Origin: Helicostylum pulchrum
Taxonomy: Eukaryota > Mucoromycota > Mucoromycetes > Mucorales > Mucoraceae
Length of the DNA: 64,000 nt
NCBI GenBank assembly: GCA_025677825.1
Contig: JAIXMO010000014.1
Coordinates: 372,001 to 436,000 of the forward strand
Direction: 5' to 3'
Both the position numbers and the translations under genes were made by a program. This document shows positions 36,035 through 48,261 of this stretch, in pieces. Under the pieces are notes generated by a model. The model was not told the DNA's origin. It made no database searches and was given only the letters and a program-made list of their open reading frames with translations. Position 1 is the first letter of the stretch, and the number at the start of each line of letters is the position of its first letter.

Positions 36035-36244
36035 ATGACATCTGTTCAATGGGTTTACGCTAATGGCTCTGCTTGGGTCGCTCTTGACTCGACGTCACAA
36101 CAACATATTGAAAGTCTATGGTCGTATAACGCCTCTAGCTGGATAGAATGTCAAATCTTTCATAGTCCTGTTTATGTTGATATTGATCAAATGTCACTCA
36201 TCTGCAATGGCATGTCTTATACAATTGCTCGTCGCAGAACTTAA
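36035..36244 (+). CDS. Stand-alone WWE-domain microprotein
   Basis: Intronless, 69 residues, almost exactly one WWE domain: VQWVYANGSAWVALD with the first conserved Trp pair, then QQHIESLWSYN, the YVDIDQM strand and a final ARRR. WWE domains bind poly- or iso-ADP-ribose and normally occur in PARPs or in ubiquitin ligases such as RNF146/Deltex. Here there is no partner domain. The ATG is preceded by an A-rich leader and a TATA-like box. Being surrounded by decayed transposons, it could be a gene fragment, but the frame is intact from ATG to TAA. Confidence 0.65.
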   Translation: MTSVQWVYANGSAWVALDSTSQQHIESLWSYNASSWIECQIFHSPVYVDIDQMSLICNGMSYTIARRRT

Positions 36245-37234
36245 ATTATGGGATCTTTTTTTTTTTTTTGTCATCCCAATTGTACATTTTATATATTATC
36301 CCCTCTTAGTTGTTCATACACCACTCGTGTACTTATTCGCACTATTTTTTTTTAAACATTCCCTTTTCGTATATATTATTCCACCCCACTCGGTAATATC
36401 TTTTTGTTAATATTTCGATAATGTTAATACTTTGATATAAACTGTATAGGATACATGCTCTCCACCCGTAAATTATTATAAATAAATTTCAAATTTAAAT
36501 CTATATGCGTTTGGATCAATTGACTTTTAGTATACTAGAACAATGAGTGATTCGGTATAACTGAATGGTACAGGCAAACTAAAAATAGTTCAACAATTGC
36601 TAATCAAGCGTAGTTTTTTGTAGTTGTTACTGTCGCAGTAGATAATACAAAATATATCAATATTTTTTTATACGTCACCAGGCTTTAAATAACCTACTCA
36701 GGCACTAACTATAATAGTTTATTTACTATTATTCGCGGAATTGCGCCCAGATTTAAGGTTAATGACATACAGATTTCCGATTTTGTAAGTTTGCTCAAAT
36801 AATTACTACCTGTACTCTGTAAGATAAATTATTAAGACATGCGTACTTTAAATACCTATCAAGTATTTTTTTTAACAAAAAAAATAGTAATAACGAATTA
36901 TATGGCACTGTTAACCGAGCACATCTTTAACAAAAGGATATCTATTTTTATTTTGATAAGTTATCATCATCGTGTCACGTCAGTTCTTTTTTTGGATCTT
37001 GCAGGGTGCTGCTGTAAATCTATCGGGTCAATTTAAAATATGTGATTAGATGGTTTTTTTTGCTTGACTGGTTAAGGCCACTCTACTCTCTCTTTCATAA
37101 CACACCTTCTAAAAATGCTTCCAATAAATAAATGATTAAGCAAAAAATAATCGAATTTATTATTTTTGCTTGGGCAGCATAGGTTCACTAGAATGATTTT
37201 AGGAAGACTTTCATTATTGTGTTGTGACATGTAA
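36245..37234. other. Gene-poor AT-rich stretch
   Basis: No coding frame with supporting features and no RNA gene recognised. Confidence 0.45.
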
Positions 37235-37384
37235 CTACGTAAAAATATTACGTACGTTTTTAGCTATCACATCGCGATTCCATATGGTATTACAAGAGTT
37301 ACACTTGAGTACAATATGGAGTTTTCGCTTTAATCCAGGAGTTAAAAGATGGTTTAAGTTTTGTTCTTTACAGTTGTTACATGT
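37235..37384 (-). pseudogene. Orphan Fanzor/TnpB zinc-ribbon fragment
   Basis: On the minus strand 49 residues read TCNNCKEQNL, then VLKCNSCNTIWNRDVIAKN and a stop. Two CxxC pairs 22 residues apart, followed by WNRD, match the zinc ribbon and RuvC-III Asp at the end of TnpB/Fanzor nucleases. The frame upstream is full of stops, so only this end survives. It resembles the relic at 51.9 kb more than the 35-kb one. Confidence 0.5.
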
Positions 37385-38861
37385 TCGTTAAATTTGTTAA
37401 TATGATGGAAGGTGATGATGTTTGTTTGGTCTTCTTGTACAAGGTAATTTAATAGTGAAATATATATATGATGCTGTTAATCTCATATACATTAGGGTAT
37501 TGCTGCTACGTATTCTCTATGGATCTTAAATATGCAAAGTTGTACCTCTTGTCTCTTGTTGATGTACTTTACTTTCCGCGCTCTTTATAAGACTTGGGTA
37601 CGTTGATTACTAGCTTTAAAACGTTGTCTAAATTGGAACACATGTTACAAGTACAGATAAATCTATATACCGCGTTCACTTCCATAAAAGGGTTACTTTT
37701 TATACGTTTGTTATAAATACTACTGTTGTTCACAACCTCTATTTTACTATCGTCTGATTCAACTGTCATAGAACTCCTCTCTTTTATATAAATAGCCATT
37801 CAAATAATAAAATCTCTGCTTTTACTTCTATCAATTTTATTGACTATAATACTTTTAGCAAATATATCAATTGGTTATGCATCCCTTCTTCTCCTTATGA
37901 CCGTTATTTCCCGATATTATCTTATACGTCGCCAACTTATTACCAAGTGAAGTTGATAGATTTGCCATAATGGAAAATTTTCGGTTTTTCATGACGAGCT
38001 TTTCTGCTTTCCTTCACCATAACTATCAGGTCGACGATTGTGCTGATCATTCCAAGACCGGTTAATCAAGACAAAGTCATTTCATTTGTTAGAACAAAAA
38101 CCTCGCTTGAAAAAGATTACTATGAATTCTCGTACCGATTTGGTCATATCGAGCTCTTGGCGACCTGTGGGTGTTTTGGTGAAGTTGATTGGGGTTTTTT
38201 TGAAGGGGTTGTTACCGATGCCGGCGTTCAGTATATGTAAGCACGGATGGTTTACTTGCCCAAAAATGCCTTCTTCTAATAACATATGCATATTAAAGAT
38301 AGATGATCATATGTATACATTGATATATTATTTCTGAACGACTTGGCTAACTACTTTAAACCTTTGTTTGCGCGGTAGATCGATAAGTTTTCGGATTGGG
38401 GTGTACATATCACATTTTATTCAATTGCATAACTTGTATTAAGATGGAGATTCGCCCCAATCCTTGCCTCAAATGACATTGTAATGTCATAGTTAATGCG
38501 TCCCATATAACTGTTTCACATTCCTTATCATCATCTGGTAAGTCAAGTAACTTTTTTTTAAAAAAAGAAAATCATTAACTACACCTTTTTCTCAATCATC
38601 CAATCACATTTTCTGTCGTTTAGGGTGATCTTAGGCGATGATACCGGGTTTTCTGGGAGTTACGATATTTTCTGTGTATACCAAGAGACTGAAAATAATA
38701 CTTCTAATTGTCAGTAAACCCACTTTTTTTCTAATTTAAGTAATATGTTTGTTTATAACTCTTTCGAGCATTAAAAAGTATGAGTTTTTTTTACTGCTGT
38801 GAATACAATAAAATATGTTGTTTAAAAACAATGAATTTATAAATTTATAAAGGGCTGTTAA
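37385..38861. other. 1.5 kb without a secure gene
   Basis: Holds open frames at 37569-37799 (minus) and 38082-38291 (minus, INFTKTPTGRQELDMTKS). A spliced-looking pair near 38537-38625 has donor GTAAGT and acceptor TTTAG, followed by GDDTGFSGSYDIFC. None has a recognisable family. Given the neighbours they may be transposon debris. Confidence 0.35.
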
Positions 38862-39573
38862 ATGATTTGCGGTAAAAAAAAAATCATGCACCTTTACATT
38901 TTCTTTTATACATAGAAGTGTTGTTTTTCAAATCTTTGTTTATTACTTCTATGTTGATCTTTGGCTCAGTTCAATGTTTGCTCGAACCCGATTCTATGTG
39001 TCCATTTGATGTCCGAACCGTCTATAATCGAATGGAAAAAGTAACTACTTCTTCTGAACTGTTATCTGCATTGGTTAAAAGCCATGTCAGTGAAGGTTTA
39101 AAAGGCAAGTATTTTTTATTTTTTTTTACGTGTTTAGATTTAGTTAGTAAATAACATCTGCGTTCCTCCTTTTTTTTATATGTACTTAGATCGCAAGTAC
39201 CCTTTTAACCGTTTACATTTATCTGAAGTTGAGGCTATGTTAAAAAGTGCTGGTGAATATGTTGTTTTTCAGTTAGACATCGCCGAAGAAGAAGAAACTA
39301 AAAAATTAATGAAAGATATAGATGGTATCTCTGCTACTTTATGCGGTCATCATTTCGAAGAATCCCCAAGTGATCCCAATATTGAAAATGCAGCTAAATT
39401 TTTTCTTATTTCTTTAAGTGTATGCATTATACGTAAGTTTATGAGATGTGTTCTTACGTTATTCAAATCCCCATTAAATCAATTATTTTAAATACTTTTT
39501 CTGACAATTAATTTTGTATCATCCAGTATTAGTATTTGTTTTTTTTTTGTATTATGCTCAGTTTTTTTTTTGA
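38862..39573 (+). CDS. Small signal-peptide protein with C-terminal membrane anchor, unknown
   Basis: Four exons (38862-38871, 38916-39104, 39190-39432, 39527-39573) give 162 residues. The start MICEVLFFKSLFITSMLIFG is a good signal peptide; a lumenal/extracellular part follows with Cys-rich spots (MCPFDV, ATLCGHH). The end, FFLISLSVCIILLVFVFFLY, is a transmembrane helix. This suggests a type I protein of the secretory route. Intron 2 uses a GC donor (GCAAGT) with AG acceptor. If intron 3 were not removed the protein would end differently at 39491 and lose the anchor. No family recognised; homologues were not searched. Confidence 0.5.
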
Positions 39574-40332
39574 CGGGTAATTCCCAACGCATGATAGTCT
39601 CGTCATGGAGAAAACATTTTCCCGAAAAAAAATACATTTAAAGAGGATTGTAAACTTTTGCCTATTATGCCATTAATTTTTGTTTACCCTTTCTTACCCG
39701 CGGCTTATGATGAACTCATCTTTTTTTTTTAAATCGTGATTCTTTTATTTTATGATGGATGGAAAAACTTTGTAACTGCGAGTTTGAATTTATTGCTGGG
39801 CATTTGTTATTGTTTCTCATTTGGTAAATGGGCTTTTGGCGTTACATATACTTTTTCAAGCGGAGAGACTACAACTAGCAGAAAAACAAACAAACAGAAA
39901 AAAACAGAAAAAAAAAGACCTTGTTATGGCAATTATACCATATTTATTTTGGCTCAAAAAAGTTCGCTATTGTACTGCTCAATACACACCACCCACCACA
40001 GCATATATAAAATGAATTCTATTGAACCCTTTGAGTGCAAAAAAAAAAAAAAAAAACTGATATATATTTATATCAATCTTATATATAGTTAGATTCAAAC
40101 GTCATGCTGGTTCCCCCTTCTCCTTTATGCCATGGTCCGGTAACTCCCCCCATTCGGATAATTATTTTTTTTTTTAAAAAAAAAAGCTGCACTTTCTGTT
40201 TATTTTTGACAGATTTTTTTTTTTTTTTTTTTTTTTTTTATGAAACTATGAGCGCGCGCACGCAATACTTATTTTTAGATTTTATAACACTTGGTTCTAA
40301 AAAGGAGTTCTCTTAGTCATGAGCCTTGTGTG
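39574..40332. other. Intergenic, AT- and homopolymer-rich
   Basis: Contains long T and A runs (to about 27 T at 40215) and no supported gene. It forms the upstream region of the chitin deacetylase gene. Confidence 0.45.
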
Positions 40333-40340
40333 TATAAAAT
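40333..40340 (+). promoter_or_regulatory. TATA box of chitin deacetylase gene
   Basis: TATAAAAT, 71 bp before the ATG at 40411. Confidence 0.55.
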
Positions 40341-40410
40341 AACAGAAAGCGAAAATTCCATTTTTATAATTCTCTTTTTTTTCCTCTGTTAAACAACAAC
40401 AGAAAAAAAA

Positions 40411-41657
40411 ATGCACTTATCTTTAATTAGTTCAATCATTCTTGTAGGAAGTTATGCTTTTGCTGCTCCCACAGGTACATCAGATCCTTCTGCTACACTT
40501 TCATCAGACGGTTTCGCTGCCCAATTCTCTCCTGTTTTTACCAACATGAACGTATCTTCTGAAGCCGCTCCTCTCTATAATGACGGTCCCTTGGATACTA
40601 ACAGTACGCTGTCTAGCGAAACTCTCAATCTGAAAGATTATCCTGGTTTATGGGAACGACCTGATGTAAATCATCCCGAAGTAAAAGCAGCTATCGAACA
40701 AATCAACTGGGACATCGTGCCTAAGTTTAGTGTCCATAAAGTCGTTGATTATGATCTTGTGCAAGACGGATACGATGAAGACAAAGATGAAACCTGCTGG
40801 TGGACATCTACTGGCTGTGTGAAACCTAAAATTAGTCATGTTCCTGAGGATTTGTATACCTGTCCTACCAAAGGTGATTGGGGGCTTACCTTTGATGATG
40901 GACCTTATAATTTACGAGATGACGATGATGAAGATGCAGACACTGAAAATCCTTTTGCTGAACCTGAACTTTATAATTTCTTGGCTAAAGAAAATGTTAA
41001 GAGTACTTTGTTTGTAAGTTTTTGTTTTCTCCCTCTCCCCTTGCTAAATGTAATTAACCTTTTTCTTGTTATTAGTACGTTGGTACCAACGTCGTAACTT
41101 ATCCTGCTGCTGCTAGACGTGCTCTTGATAATGGTCACACTATTTGCTCTCATACTTGGTCTCATCAAACCATGACAAGTCAAACAAACGAACAAGCAGT
41201 TGCCGAACTCTACTGGAGTCTTAAAGCCATCAAGGAAGCTACTGGTATCACAACTAAATGTTGGAGACCACCCCAAGGTGATGTAGATGATCGTATTCGA
41301 TCAATTGCATGGCAAATGGGTTTACGAACTGTTATTTGGGATAGAGATACTGAAGATTGGGCTATGCCCGCTCCAGGCGGTGGAGATTTCGCTCCTTCTA
41401 AAGTAGATGCTTTGTTTGAAAAATGGATTCAAGACGAAAAAGCCGGTAAACAAAGTACAGGTATTATGGTGTTGGAACACGAATTGAATCATGCTACAGT
41501 TGGTATGGCCGAAAAATGGATTCCTAAAGTAAAGGAAACTTTTAATGTGGTTTCAGCTATGACTTGTAACGGTATACTTCAACCTTATTGGGAAACTGAT
41601 TTCCAATATCCTGCTATTCATAACACTACCTCTGAAGCAAATACAACCACTGTTTAA
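40411..41657 (+). CDS. Secreted chitin deacetylase (CE4, NodB fold)
   Basis: Two exons (40411-41013, 41076-41657) give 394 residues. A signal peptide (MHLSLISSIILVGSYAFA) is followed by a Ser/Thr-rich propeptide-like region with N-glycosylation sequons (NVSS, NSTL). The NodB domain has motif 1 TFDDGP, motif 2 SHTWSHQ (the zinc His pair), motif 3 RPPQGDVDDR and the later LEHELNHATV. The enzyme removes acetyl groups from nascent chitin to make chitosan, abundant in Mucoromycota walls. An acidic insert (DDDDEDADTE) follows motif 1. The tail is Thr-rich; no clear GPI signal is seen, so secretion into the wall or medium is likely. TATA box at 40333. Confidence 0.93.
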
Positions 41658-41973
41658 TATATACATATAGATTTTTTTCTCTTATCATTTTTTCTGGAAT
41701 AAAAAGACTGTAATAAAATACAAATATAAAGCTGAGCTAGTTCAACAGGACATGCAACATCTGCGCGCGCTGTCGTGAAGGACAGTTTCTGAACGTCAAT
41801 CTCTATAAACCAACGTAGATAACTAAACGCGGTTTTTTTTAAAAAAAAACAATTTAAAAATACAGCAACTTATTCAGCTTGTTTCTCTTTTTGACTTGGG
41901 CTTATTTGAAAGGGTATTATATCACTCTTTATTTCATAGAAAAAAAGAAAAAGGAGGAGGTGGTTATATATTG
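41658..41973. other. Convergent 3' region
   Basis: Spacer between the stop codons of the chitin deacetylase and TBC genes; no feature beyond AT runs. Confidence 0.5.
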
Positions 41974-44900
41974 TTAAATGTCAAAATGAACCCATTCATC
42001 CATAAGTGTATCCATCTCAACCTGTTCATTCTCCCCATTATTTCGCATAGAAGCAGTCGAAGAAGATCTCTGTCTTCCCGAGGGACTACTACTATTGGAA
42101 GACAGCGAAGCAGTCGATAGTTTTTGAGATAAAGGAGAATGTAATTTCGGTGCTTCCTTTGCCAATTTCTGGCCATCCGCAAACAAGTTTTCAAACAGTT
42201 CTCTTCCTAGACTCTTTTGACGGTCTGCAGCCGACTTGACAACCTTGAAGCTATTTGCAAATCCATGATCGAATAACATTTCTAGCGATTCGTTGGTAAG
42301 TACAACCATACGGAACGAAGGTAGTGTGATATCGACAATATCACATAACATGAAATCTTCCAGTTGCTTGATACGTCCGTGAAAAGATTGTCCATCCGCT
42401 GTCATGGTTAAATCGGCTAATCGGTGGGTTAAAGTGCTTTCACTAGGTTCACCTCCTTTAGCTATGTCAGACTGCTCGCAACTATGAACCACTAGACTTG
42501 TCACGGCGTCCCATGCAATATCCGTGTCTTTTAGCATACCCAAAAGCCAATAAAGCTCTTTACTCATGTCGATAATATCATTACCAGTTAAAACATTATC
42601 TGAATCTTCATCATATATTTTAAAGAACCAATCCATATGAGACATAAGATCCTAAAAACTTAATATTAATAAACAAAGTAAACAAGAGAAAAAAAAAAAA
42701 AATACTTACACCATGTAAAATTTCATTCATACCAATAATAGCTCTTTGAAAATCAATTAAATTATCAGAAGCACCATTTACAAACGATTGATAAATCCGA
42801 TCAATAAAACTATTACATATCTCTCTTGCCATATTTTCATCCAAACTATCACTAGGCGGTCTTGGTTTTGCCCAAGACGCCATCGACGCTATCATACTTT
42901 GAAACGTCTCTCTATCCATTTTCGATTCTGGTTTACCACCTACTTCATGATTGGCATAATACAACGCCGCGAAAAACTTATCGTAGATAATACCTACTTC
43001 CTCTTTATCAAACGTGGCGGTATCTTTCAGGTTCCGGATAACCGTACGCTTTGTAAACGACTCGATGCCAGCCCCTACTTTCAGCTGATTTTGGCTCCTG
43101 AGCTCCATAATCATTTCCTCCGTCACAAGTGAGAATTCGCGATACGCAATCAACATGACCTGATTAAACTTGGCTGATTTGATATACCCGTCGGCATTAT
43201 CCTCACGTTGACCCATACACTGAAAGAAAGACTTCAAGATATCCAAGAACGCACCATCGTCTCTTGTCTGTAAAAGTTCTTCACCGTTGATTTTTAAAAT
43301 CGCCAACCCGATTTGAAATAGAATTCGAGGTCCTTCCATAAACAGCATGTCTAAAACACGTACAGCGAATTCTAAGGGCATGGAATTAATGTATAGACTC
43401 AAGAACCAAGGTAGACAAGCAATCGCCAGTTCAACATTGGTTTTTTTAAAATGGGTCCATAGTAAAGGCATGGTCTTTTCTACCAGCTGCTCAAACGTGA
43501 TTTGATCTAATAAGGCACCGTACATATTTGTACTGTAGTATCCAGGGCACATGCGATCCACCAAGACATGCAGTATCCAAAACGCTTGTTCTTCCGTGGT
43601 GTATATCAAAAGCGCAGACACGACAATATTCATGGCTTGACAGTACCCTAATTCCGGGTTATTCCAAGCATACGCAGTCAACACTCTTCGCAGTCTATCT
43701 ATGCCTTCCGGATCCTGATACCCTGCATACTCTGGTAACGACCTATTTAAATCCTTTTCGATTTCTTCTGTGGAAGTTGATTTCTGATCTTTATACTTTT
43801 CAAGTATCTCCTGGTACAGACCAGGATGATCGAACCTTAAATACATAGCGCCCGAGCTCAATTCCCAAATTTCTCCACGTAACGAGTTCGGTAACCCAAC
43901 GCGAACTAGCTTTCCAAACGAAGGTACTTTGACCATCGTTAAGTTTCTGCCGTTTTCTTGAAAGTATATTTTCCATAACCGGGTCTTGGTCTTGTCTTTG
44001 GATCGTTTGGAGTTTTCAGGATACCCAAACCGTAATCCTAATCCTCCCGTATGTGTCTCAACTAAACTTTCTTGCTGAAACATACGTTCGGATTCACACG
44101 TTTGTAAGAACCCTCGAACTTTTTTAAATGATGGAATTTGCTTTAGTAACAGATTTTTTAAAGTTTCACAGAATTGTTCTGCTTCTATCCTTTCTGCCTA
44201 TTTTAAAAAAGTGTTAGTTTTTCTTTTTCTTCTTTTTTTTTTTTTTTTTTGTCTCCTCTTCTTTCTTACATGTAGTGTAAATTCGTGCTCTGTTTTATGA
44301 CATGTAGTAATCGAAACACCCGAGGTATACCCGGCCTGATTTAACCGTTCAACGCGTTTAATGGTATATAAAGGGAACACCGCTCTACACTGCGGTGAAT
44401 GTTGTTGCGGAGCCGGTAATCTATCTTGAGACTCGAATGTTAAAAAAGTTTGGGATAGGTAGACGTGGCCCATCAACAACAGATTTCCCGGAGGTACTTG
44501 AGAGTAAAAGGCAGGATCGCGATCTTTTGCCGTATATTTTGAATACGTCGCACTCATACCTGTGATTAAATGTTCGGTCATGGGCAATCTAAATCTCAAA
44601 TCGAAAGCGTGGTTTCGCTTTTGAGCTGCTAAATCCTGTTTTAATGGGTTGACTAGTTGAGTTGAACGACTTTCGGATATCTTGGAAAGCTCTTGCAGTG
44701 AGCGTTTATGGTGGAGTTCGGAGGCGGTAAAATCAGCATTGTTGGATTGACCCGGCGCTTCTCCCCCAGCGTTTTTTAACCAGCGTTGCATCGCTTGGCC
44801 TGTTAATTGGACTAGTAAATCGTATACTTCATCTCTTTTAAACATGTTGGATATATGATACTACGAGGTTTTTACATAAGCATATATATACATATATATA

Positions 44901-45826
44901 TATAAAGTGAGACTAGATATGCTTTACCTCTTCCTTGTCCTTTGTAACAATCCTTAAACTATCATCAAATATACCTTTTGATCTCTCCTTTTTTAATTCT
45001 TGGATATCCTTCAATTCAATCAACACTTTCGTTTCAGCGCCCAGTAAGAAGGAATGAAATCCAATGTAATTCTCACTCATATATAACCATCCTTGTCTTC
45101 CATTATAAGCACATGAATAGTCTTTTTTTTGTTTTTGTTCTTTTTAGTATCTCTTGTACAACATATAAAAAAAAATTACTTACAGCTAACAAATCGTTCA
45201 GAATGAGGTATGTCGAATATCTGCTTGAAAGTTCTGGAAGCATTTCTAACATTTTGATCGGAAGAAAGTTCATCAGAGCCAAACTCAATTGTTGTCACTA
45301 CCATTTGAATTTTGTCAGATACCCATTTTTCCTTATCTAACGGATGATCAATATTTTCTAATTCGGGCATCATATTTTTCTCTATCCAATTCCATGCTGC
45401 GTTAATGACCTTATCTGTTTCTGCTACAGCAATTTGAAGGCACATGGTATTTACTTCTCTTTGGAATAAGATACGATACGGCGGTAACTTTGTATCAAAA
45501 CTTTTTTTGTATAAAAATAAAAATCGTTCAGATTTCATATCTTATAAATTTATTTATATATTACTTACACACTGGCAATTGTACTAAGTAGGTTTCGAAA
45601 TATCGGGTTTCCTGGTGTAGACGATTTCTGTAACAAAAAGTTGTTCTTTTGTAAAATCGTGGTCCAGAAAGGATTTAAAGTTGTGTCGGTTGGTGTAGGT
45701 AATGTAAACACCTACACTCAAAAAGAAAGGGTTAGTAAAAGGGTATTTTTTTAAAGAAAAACAGTGTCAAAAGAGTCTTTTTACATTCTGTGGTACACCT
45801 GCTGTAGATGCATGCGATTCAGTCAT
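41974..45826 (-). CDS. GRAM/TBC-domain Rab GTPase-activating protein (TBC1D8/9 - Gyp2/Mdr1 type)
   Basis: Seven exons (45826-45785, 45711-45569, 45500-45184, 45121-44928, 44860-44270, 44197-42710, 42651-41974) give 1150 residues. Order: amino-terminal region with LSTIASVFDTKLPPYRIL, first GRAM domain (GRQGWLYMSENYIGFHSFLL), second GRAM (GNLLLMGHVYLSQTFLTFES) and the TBC domain starting RVGLPNSLRGEIWELSSGA. Both catalytic fingers are present: Arg in IEKDLNRSLPEY and Gln in YCQAMNIV. An EF-hand-like loop (YDEDSDNVLTGND) follows. The Ser-rich tail has SLSSNSSSPSGRQRSSS. The layout is that of TBC1D8/9 and yeast Gyp2, which inactivate Ypt/Rab GTPases in membrane traffic. Substrate unknown. Confidence 0.93.
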
Positions 45827-47216
45827 TTAATCTCCAAGTGTCTTTAAAAAAAAAGAAAAAAGAGCGACGGAAAGAAAATCCGAATTATACAGTCGTTTCC
45901 ACTGAGTGCAAAAAATAAATAAATTTGCAGGTGCTTGGGTTACCTTTTTGAATAATTTTACCTACTCTACCACCAGCACAGAAGGGAAAGTCATTACGAA
46001 GGGTATTTGGTTGTAAAATATTCGTAGATGAAGAGCGATTAAATGTTGGTACTGTAAATCTGCTCGGTCGACCGAAGGCTTCTCTATAACCATGCATGAT
46101 ACGCCCAAAACCAAAATTCTTTGTATGGAAATTAAACAAGTATACAGATATATGTTATCACCGCGAGCAGTAAAATATATGATAAAATAGATAATTTTTA
46201 TCATTCTTCTTTTTTCTTCTAAATCATTCGCTTTACCTCACAAAAAACTGCGTATAAGCTTCTGCTATTCCGAGGAAAATTTTGGAAGGAACCAGTTATA
46301 AGATGGGATCTATGCAATAAATTTTCACACACGGTGTGTGACAGATGAGTAGTAAACAGGATAGTTTCGCCTATTGTTTCTTTTATTGACACGAATTTAC
46401 CCTAGATCCTTCAATCGGAATTCTTGACACACTACCAAACACGCGGGTAAACAAAAGACGACGTTTCATTTTATTTTTTTGTATCAAAAAGATTATATTT
46501 GTTAGATGATAAAAAGAGTAATAAGCTGCTGTTTTGGACAATTTAATAAATGCTTTGCGGATAAAACCACAGAGCACCTCTTTTTTAAATAAAAACCTGG
46601 TTCCTGTTTGTTATTTAATCAGTCGTTCTTTTAACTCCTTTTTGGGTGCGTAGACTTGTTTAAAAGAGAAAAATAGCGTGCCTTTTATTTCTTTATATAA
46701 ATATATATAAAGACAGGTGAAATAATTGATTACGTTATGTCCCTACAGCATGTTTAGAGCCTCCATAAATAAAGGTAAGTGATGTACAACAACATTTTAT
46801 ACGCTCTAGAGCATTGTTTATAATTTTTGTTTGAACAAGGAAATCACTGTTTTCGTGTAATGGATCTGCAATATTGTTAAATAACAATTACGTACTACAC
46901 CGGCAAAAAAGAAGAAAGAAAAAAAGCTCGTGTCTAATAAGAAAAATTAATGTGGTTATTATTAGATATAAAGTATTGTTTAACTGTCAGTTATTGTAGA
47001 GTAACTGACAAGGTAACATATAGAAAGTTAGATCGAATGTAATATGACGTTATAAAAATGAGGCACAAATATGCGTGATAAAAAAGTCTATTTGTTTCCT
47101 TTTAAGGTAGATGTTAGAGTGGTACAAATTTAAAACACATTCTCTTATCTATCCTTTTTTTTTTTTTTTCTTCTTTTTTCTTTAGTACTTACACTAATAC
47201 CAAAAAAAAAAAAGAA
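45827..47216. other. 1.4-kb region upstream of the TBC gene
   Basis: An open minus-strand frame at 45885-46139 (HGYREAFGRPSRFTVPTFN) has reasonable codon composition but no recognised family or clear splice partners. The rest is AT-rich. Treated as unassigned. Confidence 0.3.
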
Positions 47217-47636
47217 ATGGGCCACCACCATAAAGCAGCTTCATGCTCTGCTATTCCTTCCTTTCAGTCGTTTAGTTCAGTTTCAAGTAATGCAACACAT
47301 GTAGCTAGTCTTGATTTATTTGATCAAGAATTCAATAAAACACCACAATCTAATGTAAATAAATCCCTTCGACCTTCAATTACAAAAACTTTTAGTCAAC
47401 TATCCGTTACTTCTGAACACCCATCTTTTCCATTGCCTTCGCTTTGTTTATATTCGAATAGAGCGCTTGTTGATGAATACGGTCCAGAATCGGATATTAT
47501 ACAATTTTTGGCTCCTGTCTCAGCTATATTAGAAGAACGATTACCCATGTTTGTTGGTGTATTACAATCATTATTTACTGTTGTTAATGATATGCCTTTT
47601 AATAATCAAGATAGTGATCAAGAAACTGATAATGAA

Positions 47637-47672
<36 letters not shown>

Positions 47673-48058
47673 ACAGATGATGTTAATAATGAAGAACTAG
47701 AACTTACTAGTCGATTATCAAATAAAGATGCACCGTTTACAATTATCGGTTTAAATACAATGAAGTTGGTTATCTGGAATAATATGCACAATAATGTTGT
47801 CGATAAAGATGTATACGAAAACGATTTAAGTTTAGTTATCATGGTATCAGATCAACTGACAGACGAAACTATACTAGAGAATATGAATTTACTTCGCAAT
47901 GCTATTACTACTTTACCTTCTTCTACGTCCGCTAATGTAAGTTTTTGATTTTTTATGTGTTTTTTTTGTTTTTTGTGTTGATTTATTTTTAGTCCACTGC
48001 AAATCAAATGGGAGAGCAACTAATCCCTTTAGTTGAATATTGGTTTGATACACAATAA
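47217..48058 (+). CDS. Unknown protein with poly-Asp tract
   Basis: Two exons (47217-47936, 47993-48058) give 261 residues. It starts MGHHHKAASCSAIPSF; a low-complexity amino third is followed by a helical-looking core (FLAPVSAILEERLPMFVGVL). An acidic tract of twelve consecutive Asp then lies within a longer acidic run, and a second ordered part reads KLVIWNNMHNNVVDKDVYEN. No motif is recognised. The poly-Asp (GAT repeats, 47638-47673) is a likely length-variable tract. A poly-A leader precedes the ATG. Confidence 0.55.
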
Positions 48059-48261
48059 AACATACATGGAATCAAAAGGAAGAAAAAACGGAGTTTCTAT
48101 ATTTTTAAGACAACTTGTTTATGCGTGCCACTTTTTTTATTTCCTTTTCTCTCTCTCTTTACTTCCATTATTATTCCCTGCACATATAAATTAAAAAACA
48201 AAACCCCCTCATATAAAAAAAAAAAAAAAAAAAGACTGTACAAACGAAAAAAAAAAAAAAA

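Noticed and set aside
42788..43848. Plus-strand ORFs of 106-114 codons
   Set aside because: Antisense of the TBC-domain exon, which carries clear catalytic motifs on the minus strand.
47638..47673. GAT repeat considered as a CRISPR-like or satellite array
   Set aside because: It is an in-frame poly-Asp tract inside a gene.
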